A stretch of DNA of 64,000 bases from Paenibacillus sp. OK003 (GCF_900109515.1 NZ_FOBD01000007.1:62001-126000); one strand, 5' to 3'. Shown: positions 34,819-45,417, numbered from the stretch's first letter. Numbers and translations: made by a program. The notes: generated from the letters alone by a model not told the origin.

Positions 34819-35483
34819 AACTATCAAGACCGGAATACTTTGGGAGTGGAGAAGCCCTTGCCAAGGATGGCACTTCGGCAGTATTGGAACAGCCATACTC
34901 CCAGCGTGTTGGCGGATATGCTGACGTAATAAAACCGTTTATCGATTTTATTATTGCGGCTGTGCTGCTGCTGATTACATCACCTGTCATGCTTGTTGCA
35001 GCAATTATGATTAAGCTTGATTCCAAAGGACCTGTAATATTCAGACAAGAACGTTACGGGAAAAATGGAGTTAAATTTAGTATTTATAAATTCAGAACGA
35101 TGTGTACGGATGCGCCGAAATATGGTGTATCTCCAACGACAAGCAATGATCCGAGAATTACACGGCTGGGTAGATTGCTTCGTAAAACGAGCCTGGATGA
35201 GCTTCCACAATTGATTAATATTATCAAGGGTGAAATGAGCTTCATAGGTCCTAGACCTGAAATGAAGCGAATCGTAGAAGAAAGCTACACAGATCTGGAG
35301 CGCAGACGTTTTCTGGTGAAACCAGGGATTACTGGATTATGGCAAGTAAGTGATGTTCGCAAGGAGCCGATTCACCATAATCTGCAATATGATTTTCACT
35401 ACATCTCTAACGTCTCTTTGAAGATGGATATCATCATCATTTTTAAAACCATTGGCGTTATGATCAAAAGTAATACATTTTAA
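34815..35483 (+). CDS. Initiating undecaprenyl-phosphate sugar-1-phosphate transferase
   Basis: Monotopic or single-pass bacterial sugar transferase (222 aa) of the WcaJ/EpsL/CpsE C-terminal type. It starts each repeat unit by putting a sugar phosphate on undecaprenyl phosphate. A hydrophobic segment (about 37-60) precedes the catalytic domain, which shows [33 protein letters not shown] and GITGLWQVS. It lacks the multi-helix N-terminal region of longer WbaP-like enzymes. GTG start, AGCAGGAGGGG upstream, translationally coupled to galU. The donor may be UDP-glucose by context, but this is not provable from sequence. Confidence 0.92.
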   Translation: MKLSRPEYFGSGEALAKDGTSAVLEQPYSQRVGGYADVIKPFIDFIIAAVLLLITSPVMLVAAIMIKLDSKGPVIFRQERYGKNGVKFSIYKFRTMCTDAPKYGVSPTTSNDPRITRLGRLLRKTSLDELPQLINIIKGEMSFIGPRPEMKRIVEESYTDLERRRFLVKPGITGLWQVSDVRKEPIHHNLQYDFHYISNVSLKMDIIIIFKTIGVMIKSNTF

Positions 35484-35516
35484 CCTACTCATTAGATAAT
35501 ATGGAGTGTGATCGCA

Positions 35517-36479
35517 TTGAAACATGTTGTAGTGACGGGAGCGGCCGGTTTCCTAGGCTCACATCTAGTCAAATCATTAATTGATCAAGGACATCAGGTT
35601 ACCGGAATAGATAACCTTTCAACAGGCGTTTCTAAAAATTTGCAAGAGGTGGCTAACAACCCCCTCTTTTTTTTCCGTGAAGCTGATGTTACGTTGCCCG
35701 ACTCACTGGATTTTCTGGTAGATCAGCCAGTAGATGAAGTCTATCATTTGGCTTCACCCGCTTCACCCAAGTTCTATCAGGCAGATTCGATCGGCACAAT
35801 CTGGGTGAACACTCGAGGAACCTATCATTTGTTAGAGCTCGCCCGTACCAAAGGAGCAAAGTTCCTGTATTCGAGTACGAGTGAAGCTTATGGAGATCCC
35901 GAAGTTCATCCACAGCCTGAGAGCTATCGAGGTAACGTGAACACTTGGGGCCCTAGAGCCTGTTATGATGAGGCCAAGCGTTTAGGCGAAGTATTTTGTT
36001 ATGAATACTACACGAAACACAGTGTTCCCGTGAAGGTAGCACGTATTTTTAATACGTATTCCTCTGGACTACGAAACGATGACGGTCGTGTCATTTCCAA
36101 CTTTGTAACACAGGCACTGACAGGGCAGGATATTACGGTGTATGGCGATGGATCACAAACACGCTCGTTCTGTTATGTAGATGATAATATAAAAGGATTG
36201 CAAAAACTGATGGCTGTAGAGGAAGCTAATGGAGAAATTATTAATATTGGGAATCCAACCGAATATAGCGTACTAGAAGTCGCACATTTGGTTAAAAGGC
36301 TAACACAATCAGAGAGTAATTTGGTATTTCTACCGTTGCCAGAAGATGATCCAAAAGTAAGACGACCCGTAATTGATAAGGCACGGGAAATCTTAAAGTG
36401 GGAACCGGAGATTGGCCTGGAAGAGGGATTACAGCGTACGATCGAGCATTATCGGTCGATCCTGCAGGCAACCACATGA
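35517..36479 (+). CDS. UDP-glucuronate decarboxylase-like SDR epimerase/dehydratase
   Basis: Extended short-chain dehydrogenase (320 aa) most like UDP-xylose synthase (UXS). It has the NAD motif GAAGFLGSH, DEVYHLASPASPKFYQ, the STSEAYGDPEVHPQPESY segment and the catalytic Tyr-x3-Lys in ACYDEAKR. UXS converts UDP-glucuronate to UDP-xylose, and the Ugd that makes UDP-glucuronate is encoded in this locus. A TTG start at 35517 is preferred, since GGAGTG at 35503-35508 gives 8-nt spacing; the GTG at 35508 overlaps that site. A UDP-glucuronate or UDP-glucose epimerase is the main alternative, but the HPQ/GNVN region favours UXS. Confidence 0.82.
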   Translation: MKHVVVTGAAGFLGSHLVKSLIDQGHQVTGIDNLSTGVSKNLQEVANNPLFFFREADVTLPDSLDFLVDQPVDEVYHLASPASPKFYQADSIGTIWVNTRGTYHLLELARTKGAKFLYSSTSEAYGDPEVHPQPESYRGNVNTWGPRACYDEAKRLGEVFCYEYYTKHSVPVKVARIFNTYSSGLRNDDGRVISNFVTQALTGQDITVYGDGSQTRSFCYVDDNIKGLQKLMAVEEANGEIINIGNPTEYSVLEVAHLVKRLTQSESNLVFLPLPEDDPKVRRPVIDKAREILKWEPEIGLEEGLQRTIEHYRSILQATT

Positions 36480-36504
36480 TGCTGATTAAAGTGAGTTGAG
36501 AAGA

Positions 36505-37695
36505 ATGGAAAAAGTATTAATTGCTCACAGTTTGTATCCACCCCATATTATTGGGGGAGCCGAAATATCAACACAAATTCTCGCCCAGACATTGAATCGC
36601 CATTATGATGTCAAGGTAATTACTGTGGGCGGACATGAAAAACGGGAAGTACGTACAGATCTGGTTAACGGGATAGAGATTTCGAGGTTACCGTATAACA
36701 ATCGGTACTGGATCGGGGATTCTGACAAGGAAGTATCTACAGTTAACAAGGTGGTCTGGAGAATTCAGGATATTTTTAATATCAGGCAATACAAGTACAT
36801 CAAACAGTATCTTACACAGACACGACCGGAAGTTATTCATACACAGAATATCCCGGGTCTTAGCTTAGCGATCTGGAAGGCTGCACATGAATTGCATATT
36901 CCGGTCGTGCACACGCTGCGCGACTTCTCGCTAATTGATCCTATTAAAATTTCAGCGTACTCCAGGATATATAGACAAATATCAAGAAGATATAGCCGAA
37001 TGGTTTCATCGGTCGTTGGTATATCCAATCACATTCTTGGGAGTCATACAGCGCTTGGTTTCTTCGAACGCTCCTCGAAACAAGTCATTCATAACATCGT
37101 AGAGGATAATACCAAGGTCCAGCAGTTGTATACACAGAAGCAGGTTAACCATAACAAGCCGCTGAATATTGGCTATTTCGGACAATTAACGGAAGTGAAA
37201 GGCGTTCAATATTTAATTGATGCGGTCAAGAGTCTTGGACATATTATAGGGAAATTGTACATTTATGGGGAAGGTCCACTGCGGCCTCATTTGAAACAAC
37301 TGGCTGGGTCAGATCAGCGAATTGTTTTCAAAGGTAAATTGGATAAATCCCAAATTGCCTATCACATGAAAGAGATGGATCTTATCGTGGTTCCCTCTAC
37401 GTGGGATGAGCCTTTTGGAAGAGTGGTTATTGAGTCTTATCAGGTGGGTACCCCTGTATACGCATCACGTGTGGGAGGCATGGCGGAGATTCTGCTGGAT
37501 ACGGAGAAGTTTTCATTTCCTGCGCACAGTTCGAATGCTATTGCCCAAGCAATTGATCAATATTATCATCTGGGAGAACAGGAAAAAGTTCAATTGAAGC
37601 AGCAATGTTACGCACATAGTCAGACGTTTAATGAAGCCTACCTTCTAAAAGAGCATATTGAGATATACGAAAAGTTAATCAGGCGTGGAGGGTAA
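36505..37695 (+). CDS. Glycosyltransferase family 4
   Basis: GT-B glycosyltransferase (396 aa). The N-terminal acceptor domain starts EKVLIAHSLYPPHIIGGAEIST. The C-terminal GT4 donor domain has NIGYFGQLTEVKGVQYLIDA, IYGEGPLRPHLKQL, and the E-x7-E region TWDEPFGRVVIESYQVGTPV. It is expected to work on the cytosolic face of the membrane, extending the lipid-linked repeat unit. ATG 36505 is chosen (a TTG at 36496 is also in frame). The stop is immediately followed by the polymerase start. The sugar added is unknown. Confidence 0.9.
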   Translation: MEKVLIAHSLYPPHIIGGAEISTQILAQTLNRHYDVKVITVGGHEKREVRTDLVNGIEISRLPYNNRYWIGDSDKEVSTVNKVVWRIQDIFNIRQYKYIKQYLTQTRPEVIHTQNIPGLSLAIWKAAHELHIPVVHTLRDFSLIDPIKISAYSRIYRQISRRYSRMVSSVVGISNHILGSHTALGFFERSSKQVIHNIVEDNTKVQQLYTQKQVNHNKPLNIGYFGQLTEVKGVQYLIDAVKSLGHIIGKLYIYGEGPLRPHLKQLAGSDQRIVFKGKLDKSQIAYHMKEMDLIVVPSTWDEPFGRVVIESYQVGTPVYASRVGGMAEILLDTEKFSFPAHSSNAIAQAIDQYYHLGEQEKVQLKQQCYAHSQTFNEAYLLKEHIEIYEKLIRRGG

Positions 37696-37696
37696 T

Positions 37697-39004
37697 ATGC
37701 AAATTAATTACTTTAATGCCAATACCTATGGGAATATCCAAATAAAAAAGGAATCACAGCATACACCATTTATGGCAACCATCCATATATTGTTGATTTA
37801 TTTATCGATCTATGGTTTGGTTTCTATTTATGTGGATAACATCATTATTCGTTCCCTTAAGGACGTAGGGATGATGGGGATCGGGATCTTTGCCTTGAGC
37901 AAAGTATATCGAGGCCACAAGGCATTTATCAAACCTATTCTCTTCCTGTTGGGATCCATTATTGCACTAGGTTCGTTGAATTTGTTGCTGGGTGCAAATG
38001 TTATAACACTTGTATATGGGATTAAAATAACGTTCCTACCTATGATGATGATGTTTACAGGGATGCTGATCTCACAATGTCACAGAGTTTACTCGTTTAC
38101 CAGAACAAATTTTGTTATTTTTATTTTATTAATTGTTGGCTGGTTGATTCAGTATTCACTTGGCATTGAGAATTTGATTTCACTTGGTTTTGTCTATGGC
38201 GTAAATGTTAAAAACTATTTTGAGGGTGTGCCGCGGCTGTCATCCATTACATATTCACCTGACGGTTATGCGTATGCTTTGGTGATCACAGGTTTAATAG
38301 CAGAACGAACCAAAATGGCGATGAATCAACGGCTGATTCGGGGAATCATTCAATTGCTAACGATCAGCTTTTTGCTGTTATCCACCATTCGTTCTGCATT
38401 GGTTTTGTGGATTGTATATCAAGTGGTTATGTTTTTTTTTCAGGTTCGAAAATATAGTAAAAAGAGTACGTTATCGCTTGCATGCACGTTCATTATGATG
38501 CCTGCAGTGGTGTTCTATGGGGGGCGAATGCTAGAGTCCTACAACCTGCTTTCTGTGTATTCCTTATTAGATCGATTTCAGACATGGGGGAACATTCTTA
38601 CCTCTCCGTTCACGATAAATGGAGTTATTGGTAATGGTATCGGTTCAGTGGGGGCTGCAAGTCGGAGAACACATATTATCGGCGTAGATTCCTATAACTT
38701 TGCTGTGGATAATCAGTATTTTTCCCTTTATGAACAGACAGGTTGGATCGGTATGATTTACTTTATGATGTTATTTATGTGGATTATCGCCTCTCTGGTG
38801 AGGCAGATGAATACGCTGCCTGCTACTAACCTGTTGCGTCTGCCGCAGATGGCAATTGCACTTATAGCAGGTGTAACAGCCGCAAGTCTTACAACAAATG
38901 TACTGGAGATGTTACCTTCGAACATCTTTTTCTGGATGGTCATTGGCATGGCTCTCGTTCAGCCTCTTGATTCTAGTGATATATCACAGAAAGCGGTGGG
39001 ATAG
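37697..39004 (+). CDS. Polysaccharide polymerase (Wzy/O-antigen-ligase-like)
   Basis: Membrane protein of 435 aa with about ten helices and a large loop before the last helices (GNGIGSVGAASRRTHIIG...DNQYFSLYEQTGWIGM), as in Wzy-type polymerases that link exported repeat units. The mid-protein PRLSSITYSPDGYAYAL stretch corresponds to the GEPS-like region of this superfamily. GGAGGG lies 4 nt before ATG 37697; a GTG at 37685 inside the previous gene is less likely. It is the second polymerase-like gene in the window; the other is at 9302. Confidence 0.85.
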   Translation: MQINYFNANTYGNIQIKKESQHTPFMATIHILLIYLSIYGLVSIYVDNIIIRSLKDVGMMGIGIFALSKVYRGHKAFIKPILFLLGSIIALGSLNLLLGANVITLVYGIKITFLPMMMMFTGMLISQCHRVYSFTRTNFVIFILLIVGWLIQYSLGIENLISLGFVYGVNVKNYFEGVPRLSSITYSPDGYAYALVITGLIAERTKMAMNQRLIRGIIQLLTISFLLLSTIRSALVLWIVYQVVMFFFQVRKYSKKSTLSLACTFIMMPAVVFYGGRMLESYNLLSVYSLLDRFQTWGNILTSPFTINGVIGNGIGSVGAASRRTHIIGVDSYNFAVDNQYFSLYEQTGWIGMIYFMMLFMWIIASLVRQMNTLPATNLLRLPQMAIALIAGVTAASLTTNVLEMLPSNIFFWMVIGMALVQPLDSSDISQKAVG

Positions 39005-39006
39005 AA

Positions 39007-40161
39007 ATGAAGATTTTACACATCGGTGAATATGTCATTGGTGGAATGGCGACTTATCTTAATGAAGTTGTTGGATACCAACGTCAATTTTTTGATGTTT
39101 ATCTGCTGATGAGTGATTATAACAGTGCTACGAGTTTTGATTTGGAGTCTGATCATATTTTGCATTACAAGTATAGACGTCATCCTAAATATTTCCTTTC
39201 GGCTATGCGGCAGATTCATCAAGTCATCCAAGACATTCAACCTGATATTATTCACGTTCATAGCTCATTTGCGGGCCTACTCGCAAGGGGCTTATTTTTC
39301 TTTCAACCCAAGAAGGCTCGTATATTTTATTGCTCCCATGGCTGGGCTTTTTTGATGGATACCAAGCCGTTGTATAAAAAGGGGTTTCTATTAATAGAAA
39401 AGCTCATGGAGTTTAAAACAGATGTAATTATTAACATTTCCCAGCATGAGATGGAACAATCTTTACGTCGAGGTCTATCCCCTTCCAAATCAAGACTCGT
39501 ATATAGCGGCATACGCGAACGGGAGTCTACTAACGTGATTCCCCTAGAAGAAGCCGCAGCGGAGACAGACATCATTCAATTATTATTCGTTGGCAGGTAT
39601 GACCGGCAAAAAGGACTTGATATTGTCCTTAACATCTTAAACGAGAATCCTGAATTGCAGCAGCATATTCGCTTGTATGTTATTGGTGACACCGTACTTG
39701 AAGATAAGGTATGGGATTTTCCTGATAACGTTATTCGTCTGGGTTGGGTGAACAATGCCGAAATTGATCGTTATTATCAGCAATGTGATGCGGTTATTAT
39801 GCCATCCAGATGGGAAGGATTCGGGCTTGTAGCCATAGAGGCTATGAAAAACCGGAAGCCTGTCATTGGAAGTAATCGCGGCGCATTACCTGAGCTGATT
39901 CGGCATGGGGAGAATGGATATATTTTTGACATTGAACATAAATATGAACTTTTAAACACCCTGAACAATCTAGACAAGGATGAATTGGTGAACATGGGTG
40001 AGGCAGGCTATGCCATCTATAAAGATAAATTTAGCGCTGCCAGGATGAACGAGGAGATTGTTGGTCTCTATTATAAGTCGTATACCGGGGCTTCTGTTAA
40101 GGAGATCCCCGTTACTAGCGGGTTAGAATTTTCTAAGAGAGCTGGAGATGCACATGATTAG
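39007..40161 (+). CDS. Glycosyltransferase family 4
   Basis: GT-B enzyme (384 aa). The N-terminus is MKILHIGEYVIGGMATYL, DIIHVHSSFAGLLARG is the usual acceptor-domain strand, and the donor domain has LLFVGRYDRQKGLDIVLN, then PSRWEGFGLVAIEAMKNRKPVIGSN with the E-x7-E motif. It begins 2 nt after the polymerase stop and overlaps the next glycosyltransferase gene by 8 nt, so it is tightly coupled. Donor and acceptor sugars cannot be read from the sequence. Confidence 0.92.
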   Translation: MKILHIGEYVIGGMATYLNEVVGYQRQFFDVYLLMSDYNSATSFDLESDHILHYKYRRHPKYFLSAMRQIHQVIQDIQPDIIHVHSSFAGLLARGLFFFQPKKARIFYCSHGWAFLMDTKPLYKKGFLLIEKLMEFKTDVIINISQHEMEQSLRRGLSPSKSRLVYSGIRERESTNVIPLEEAAAETDIIQLLFVGRYDRQKGLDIVLNILNENPELQQHIRLYVIGDTVLEDKVWDFPDNVIRLGWVNNAEIDRYYQQCDAVIMPSRWEGFGLVAIEAMKNRKPVIGSNRGALPELIRHGENGYIFDIEHKYELLNTLNNLDKDELVNMGEAGYAIYKDKFSAARMNEEIVGLYYKSYTGASVKEIPVTSGLEFSKRAGDAHD

Positions 40162-41236
40162 AATATATATTAATGCCCGATTTCTGACCCAAACGATGAC
40201 GGGAGTTCAGCGATATGCGCTGGAGCTTGTGAAAGAAATCGATCAATTGATTGATCGGGGTGAAATTGACGGAAACCGTTATGAATTTTGCTTATTATCT
40301 CCCTCCAATATAATTAACGAACCAGCATTTAAGCATATACGCCACAAAGCGGTTGGTAAATTGAAAGGACATCTTTGGGAGCAACTCGAACTTCCCTTCT
40401 ATGCCAAAGGGGGATTGTTAATAAACCTGTGCAACACAGGACCAGCTTTTAATAAGAATCAGATTGTAACCATCCATGATGCTGCTGTCTTTAATTATCC
40501 GAAGGCTTTTTCGTTTGCTTTTCGGGCCTGGTACAAATTTTTGATGGTTCGTCTGGGTAAAAACTCTAAAAAAATTATTACGGTGTCTAACTTCTCTAAA
40601 GGGGAATTGATCCAGCACTGTAAAATAGCCGAGCATAAGCTGGTGGTCACTCATCTGGGGATCGATCACATTCACAGAAAAAAGGCGGCTTCAGGTACTC
40701 TTGAAAAATATGGGATAAAGTCTCCTTATGTTCTGGCTGTAAGTACGATGAATCCTTACAAAAACTTCAACCTGATTGTTGATGTTTTACCCGAACTCGA
40801 AGCTCATAATCTGAACGTTGTGATTGTTGGCTCTAAGAACAGTAAAGTGTTTGGTGAACAAACATGGGTACAATCTGATGCAATCAATTGGGTGGGCTAT
40901 GTTACGGATGAGGAATTAAAGGCGCTATACGAAGATGCTGCAGGGTTTATTTTCCCTTCTCTATATGAAGGATTTGGCTTGCCGCCACTAGAAGCGATGG
41001 CGTTGGGTTGTCCGGTCATCGTATCTTCTCGTGCATCCATACCCGAAGTTTGCGGGGATGCAGTGTTGTATTTCGATCCCCAGAGCCCGCAAGAAGCAGC
41101 TTCATGTTTGATTGAAATTACATCAGATACGGAGTTGAGTAAGCAATTGTCATATAAAGGAAGAATTCGCTCCGGTTTATTTTCCTGGAACAAATGTGCT
41201 AAAGATACAGTCAACATTATTATGAACACGGTTTAG
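40154..41236 (+). CDS. Glycosyltransferase family 4 (mannosyltransferase-like)
   Basis: GT-B enzyme (360 aa) with an N-terminal [20 protein letters not shown]. This is characteristic of a GT4 subgroup that often contains mannosyl- or rhamnosyltransferases (MTGVQRYA). The donor domain shows [19 protein letters not shown] and [22 protein letters not shown]. Since manC in the same locus makes GDP-mannose, mannose is a reasonable donor guess. ATG 40154, with GGAG 6 nt upstream, is preferred to ATG 40148. The start lies inside the 3' end of the previous gene. Confidence 0.9.
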   Translation: MIRIYINARFLTQTMTGVQRYALELVKEIDQLIDRGEIDGNRYEFCLLSPSNIINEPAFKHIRHKAVGKLKGHLWEQLELPFYAKGGLLINLCNTGPAFNKNQIVTIHDAAVFNYPKAFSFAFRAWYKFLMVRLGKNSKKIITVSNFSKGELIQHCKIAEHKLVVTHLGIDHIHRKKAASGTLEKYGIKSPYVLAVSTMNPYKNFNLIVDVLPELEAHNLNVVIVGSKNSKVFGEQTWVQSDAINWVGYVTDEELKALYEDAAGFIFPSLYEGFGLPPLEAMALGCPVIVSSRASIPEVCGDAVLYFDPQSPQEAASCLIEITSDTELSKQLSYKGRIRSGLFSWNKCAKDTVNIIMNTV

Positions 41237-41299
41237 CCATGCTGGATGTTCCATTTAAATCATATGTGAAACCAGCAAAAACCATGGGGGATAACGGTT

Positions 41300-42652
41300 A
41301 TGATGGAATTAGCTCCAAAAGGAAACATTCAACAGCGAAATATGTACATCGCTATATTAATGACCAGTTTCACTAACATTCTCATCTTGGGAATTACAAC
41401 GGTAACTTCAATCATTACCAGTCGAATGTTTGGAGCTGAAGGCAAGGGCGAATTGGCAGCTATCTTATTCTGGCCCGGATTCCTAACCAATCTGGCTACA
41501 CTGGGGTTACCAACGGCGCTTATCTACCATATCAAAAAGAATAATAAACAAATTCCTGTGTTTACAGGAATCGGATTCCTGATACAGATTCCGGTCAGTA
41601 TTGTGGTTGGGGTCATTAGTTGGTTTGGAGTATCCTCGTGGTTATCCAATTATGCGGAGTCCGTTATTTCCATATCGAGGGTATATATCGCGTCTTTGAC
41701 GCCTGTTTTGCTAATAATGGGCGTATTCGCAGCTACTGCTCAGGGGATGGAAAAGTTCCAAATTTACAATTTAGCGAGGTTGCTTGCGCCATTTATCAAT
41801 TTGATAGGGCTCGTGTCTCTATGGATCACGGGGACGTTGTCGTTGGAACGTACAATAATTGTAAGTTTTGTATCGTTCGTTTGCGTTGTGGTTTTCTATG
41901 CGTATTCACTCAGGGAGCATATTTCACGGCAGGTCTTCTCCGTTTTTCGTCAGATGAAGTCCGGCTTGTACTTGTTAAGTTATGCTGCAAGAGTTAGTGG
42001 AGTGGAACTGCTGAATACATTGTATAATCAGTCCGATAAAATTATTATTTTGGCACTGCTTACTCCACGTGAATTCGGTCTTTATTCCGTTGTATACGCA
42101 CTTTCCCGTATGTTTAATGTATTCCAGACCGCTATAACGAATGTGATCTTTCCAAGAGCTACTGGATTAGAACAAGAAAAAGTGTTCAGCCTAGTAGGCA
42201 GATCTTTCAGAACCAATATGGTTTTTATGATGATCATTATCGTGCCTTCTATGGTGGTAGGTCGTTTTTTGCTCGGTTTATTGTATGGGCAGGAATTTTT
42301 GGAGGCCAGTGGCGCATTTTATCTATTATCCATTGAATGTGTTGTGGGCGGGGGAGCAGGAATTTTAGCCTCTTCTTTTAACGCTCTAGGTCGCCCAGGA
42401 GTCATTCTCGTTGGACAAAGTGCTGGAGTAGCTGTAAGCATAAGTTTGTTTCTACTTCTAACCCCTCATTTCGGATTATATGGGATAGGTCTTTCTTTGC
42501 TCACAGGTTCGACCATGCGGGTTATGGTATCTCTGATCTCACTAAAAAAGATCTATAAAATCCCAATAAGACAAATGCTCTATAACAAAGGAGATATTCA
42601 ATTTGTGATGCAGCGTCTGAACGAAAAGCTCATTTTAAAAAGAAGCAGATAA
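41300..42652 (+). CDS. Polysaccharide flippase (Wzx-like)
   Basis: Polytopic membrane protein (450 aa, about 12-14 helices) of the MOP superfamily. It flips undecaprenyl-linked repeat units to the outer face for polymerisation. Early segments MFGAEGKGELAAILFWPGF and TLGLPTALIYHIKK and the mid-protein LLNTLYNQSDKIIILALL are typical of Wzx/RfbX proteins. It closes the glycosyltransferase-polymerase block and precedes manC. The start has two consecutive ATG codons; GGGGG lies 10 nt upstream. Confidence 0.93.
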   Translation: MMELAPKGNIQQRNMYIAILMTSFTNILILGITTVTSIITSRMFGAEGKGELAAILFWPGFLTNLATLGLPTALIYHIKKNNKQIPVFTGIGFLIQIPVSIVVGVISWFGVSSWLSNYAESVISISRVYIASLTPVLLIMGVFAATAQGMEKFQIYNLARLLAPFINLIGLVSLWITGTLSLERTIIVSFVSFVCVVVFYAYSLREHISRQVFSVFRQMKSGLYLLSYAARVSGVELLNTLYNQSDKIIILALLTPREFGLYSVVYALSRMFNVFQTAITNVIFPRATGLEQEKVFSLVGRSFRTNMVFMMIIIVPSMVVGRFLLGLLYGQEFLEASGAFYLLSIECVVGGGAGILASSFNALGRPGVILVGQSAGVAVSISLFLLLTPHFGLYGIGLSLLTGSTMRVMVSLISLKKIYKIPIRQMLYNKGDIQFVMQRLNEKLILKRSR

Positions 42653-42700
42653 AAAATCTGGACTAAAGCTGCTTAAAATATAGAGAGTGGAGTGATAACC

Positions 42701-44089
42701 ATGAGAATCGTACTTCTCTCCGGTGGATCAGGCAAGAGGTTATGGCCTTTATCCAACGATACGAGGTCGAAGCAATTCCTGAAAGTGTTGGAGGGCCCGG
42801 AGGGGCAGGCGGAATCCATGGTTCAACGGGTATGGAGGCAACTGCAGCATACGGGATTAAGCGAACAGGCCACGATTGCAACGAGCAAGCCGCAGGTGGA
42901 GATTTTACGGAGTCAACTGGGCGATGAGGTTGAGCTTATCGTAGAGCCAGAACGCAGAGATACCTTTCCTGCAATTGCCTTGGCAGCTGTTTATCTGTAC
43001 TCGGTACAGGGTGTCAGTCTGAACGAAACGGTTGCTGTGCTTCCTGTTGACCCATATGTGGAGGAATCCTTTTTCTATAAAGTTATGGAGCTTGAAGGAG
43101 TGTTGGATGATTCTGGTGCGGAGCTCGCATTAATCGGGGTAAAACCTACGCATCCTTCAGAGAAATACGGTTATATTATTCCTGATCCACATGAAACCGA
43201 AAAACACAACCATTACGCCAAAGTATCACATTTTCAAGAAAAACCCTGTGAAACTGAAGCGGCAGAGATGATAAAGCAATCTGCCCTTTGGAATTGCGGG
43301 GTTTTTGCGTTCAAACTCAATTACCTGATTAATCTGATGATCCAGCTTGAGCTGCCAATTCAGTATGAAGAGATGCTCAAGCAATACGGAAGGCTGGAGA
43401 AAATCAGTTTCGACTATCAAGTCGTTGAAAAGGCCTCTCAAATTGTAGTTACACCTTACGATGGATATTGGAAAGACCTTGGAACCTGGAATACGCTGAC
43501 AGATGAGATGAGCACCAACATTGTGGGCAAGGGAGTAGTTACTGATAGCTCATTAAACACACATTTGGTCAACGAGTTGAATATCCCGGTATGTGTACTT
43601 GGCGTTTCAAACGTGATTGTAGCTACAAGCCCGGATGGTATTCTAGTCAGCGAGAAAGAGGCTAGTCCACAAATCAAAGAAATTCTTAAAGATAGTGCGG
43701 AACGTCCCATGTATGAAGAACGACGCTGGGGCTGTTATAGAGTTCTTGATTATACACGGAATTCCCGGGGAGAAGAGGTACTAACAAAACGGATTATTAT
43801 TGGGGCTGATAAAAATTTATCTTACCAATATCATCTGAAACGAAACGAAGTTTGGACAATTGTCTCCGGGCAAGGTGAGTTGATTCTGGATGGTGATTTA
43901 AAACCGATTAATCAGGGCGATATCATTTCAATCCCTTCTGGCGGCAAACATAGTGTAAGAGCTATCACCGAACTTGAAATCATTGAAGTTCAGATGGGCA
44001 GTGAGCTGGTGGAAGAAGATATCGTACGAATCGAGATGGAATGGACAGATATTATCCAAAATTGCGTGAATTGGGGGAAAACAAGATGA
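42701..44089 (+). CDS. manC: Mannose-1-phosphate guanylyltransferase / mannose-6-phosphate isomerase-type protein
   Basis: Two-domain enzyme (462 aa). The N-terminal nucleotidyltransferase has LLSGGSGKRLWPLS (residues 5-18), a variant RSKQF in place of the usual PKQF, EPERRDTFPAIALAA, and EKYGYI. The C-terminal type II isomerase cupin (about 345-450) shows LSYQYHLKRNEVWTIVSGQGE with metal-ligand His/Glu. It supplies GDP-mannose; whether both activities are present is not certain. No phosphomannomutase gene is in the locus. ATG 42701 is preferred over GTG 42692 because GGAG at 42689 is 8 nt upstream. The stop overlaps the ugd start (ATGA). Confidence 0.92.
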   Translation: MRIVLLSGGSGKRLWPLSNDTRSKQFLKVLEGPEGQAESMVQRVWRQLQHTGLSEQATIATSKPQVEILRSQLGDEVELIVEPERRDTFPAIALAAVYLYSVQGVSLNETVAVLPVDPYVEESFFYKVMELEGVLDDSGAELALIGVKPTHPSEKYGYIIPDPHETEKHNHYAKVSHFQEKPCETEAAEMIKQSALWNCGVFAFKLNYLINLMIQLELPIQYEEMLKQYGRLEKISFDYQVVEKASQIVVTPYDGYWKDLGTWNTLTDEMSTNIVGKGVVTDSSLNTHLVNELNIPVCVLGVSNVIVATSPDGILVSEKEASPQIKEILKDSAERPMYEERRWGCYRVLDYTRNSRGEEVLTKRIIIGADKNLSYQYHLKRNEVWTIVSGQGELILDGDLKPINQGDIISIPSGGKHSVRAITELEIIEVQMGSELVEEDIVRIEMEWTDIIQNCVNWGKTR

Positions 44090-45417
44090 ATATTGCGGTG
44101 ATTGGAACAGGGTATGTAGGTCTTGTATCGGGAGTATGCTTTTCGGAGATCGGCAACCAGGTCATCTGTGTGGACAACAATGAGGCCAAAGTAGAGATGC
44201 TCAACGAGGGCAATGTGCCCATCTATGAGCCTGGCCTCAAAGAGTTGATGGCTTCCAACATGCAAGCAGGCAAACTATCGTTCACCTCCAATATTGCTGA
44301 AGCGATTAGCCAGTCGGATATTATCTTTATCGCTGTAGGCACGCCTTCTCTTCCGAGCGGCGAGGCCAACCTGAGCTATGTAGAGCAAGTAGCTATAGAG
44401 ATTGGAAGCCATATTGAGAGCTATAAAATTATTGTGACCAAAAGCACCGTTCCTGTAGGCACCAATGATCGTGTCCGCGAGCTGATTAGCAGTATTTCAG
44501 CTCAGCCTTTCGATGTGGCTTCTGTTCCCGAGTTCCTCCGCGAAGGATCAGCGGTCAAGGATACGCTGAATCCTGACCGGATTGTCATTGGAACAGACAG
44601 TGATCGGGCGATTAAAACACTGAAGAAACTTCATCGGCCATTGACGGAGAACCTGATCATTACGGATATTCGATCAGCCGAAATGATTAAATATGCTTCC
44701 AATGCATTTCTTGCAACCAAAATTTCATTCATCAATGAAATCTCGAATATATGTGAAAAAGTAGGGGCTGACGTTACGCGAGTAGCTGAAGGCATGGGCT
44801 ACGATAAGCGTATTGGAGCTTCCTTTTTGAAGGCAGGCATTGGTTATGGGGGTTCGTGCTTTCCCAAAGATACTCAGGCACTAATTCAAATCGCGGGTAT
44901 GGTCGATTATGATTTCAGGCTGTTAAAATCCGTTGTCCAAGTAAACCAGGATCAGCGTTTTCATGTCATTCATAAACTGGAAGAGGCGTTGGGATCTTTA
45001 AAAGGAAAAACAATTGCTGTGTGGGGATTAGCGTTTAAACCGGAGACAGATGACGTGCGGGATGCTCCAGCGATCGATATCATTCAGCATTTAAGTGATG
45101 CTGGAGCAGTAATCAAGGCCTATGATCCCATTGCAACTGAGAATTTCCGTAAAGAGGTAGATGTAGCCTCCATCACGTGGGAAGAGAATCCACTTCACGC
45201 TGCTGAAGGAGCAGACGCCTTGTGCGTTTTGACTGAATGGAAGGAATTCGCTCATATCGATTTGAAAGAACTGGCTGAAATCATGAAGGATCCAATTATG
45301 ATTGATGGTCGTAATTTGTATAGTGCTGAACAGGTTCAGGCATCTAATCTTCAATATTATTCTGTTGGTCGTCCGGGTTTGACGAAGCTTGAAGGAAAAG
45401 CGGCAGCAATCATTTAA
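44086..45417 (+). CDS. ugd: UDP-glucose 6-dehydrogenase
   Basis: Oxidises UDP-glucose to UDP-glucuronate with NAD (443 aa). It has the N-terminal GTGYVGLVSGVCFSEIG Rossmann motif, the VPEFLREGSAV segment, the catalytic Cys in GYGGSCFPKD (about residue 260) and the C-terminal FKPETDDVRDAPAI. ATG 44086 is chosen, as the longer frame from 44041 lies within manC. GGGGGAAAACAAG precedes it, and it is coupled to manC through a 4-nt overlap. Its product feeds the UXS-like enzyme at 35517 or enters the polymer directly. Confidence 0.97.
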   Translation: MNIAVIGTGYVGLVSGVCFSEIGNQVICVDNNEAKVEMLNEGNVPIYEPGLKELMASNMQAGKLSFTSNIAEAISQSDIIFIAVGTPSLPSGEANLSYVEQVAIEIGSHIESYKIIVTKSTVPVGTNDRVRELISSISAQPFDVASVPEFLREGSAVKDTLNPDRIVIGTDSDRAIKTLKKLHRPLTENLIITDIRSAEMIKYASNAFLATKISFINEISNICEKVGADVTRVAEGMGYDKRIGASFLKAGIGYGGSCFPKDTQALIQIAGMVDYDFRLLKSVVQVNQDQRFHVIHKLEEALGSLKGKTIAVWGLAFKPETDDVRDAPAIDIIQHLSDAGAVIKAYDPIATENFRKEVDVASITWEENPLHAAEGADALCVLTEWKEFAHIDLKELAEIMKDPIMIDGRNLYSAEQVQASNLQYYSVGRPGLTKLEGKAAAII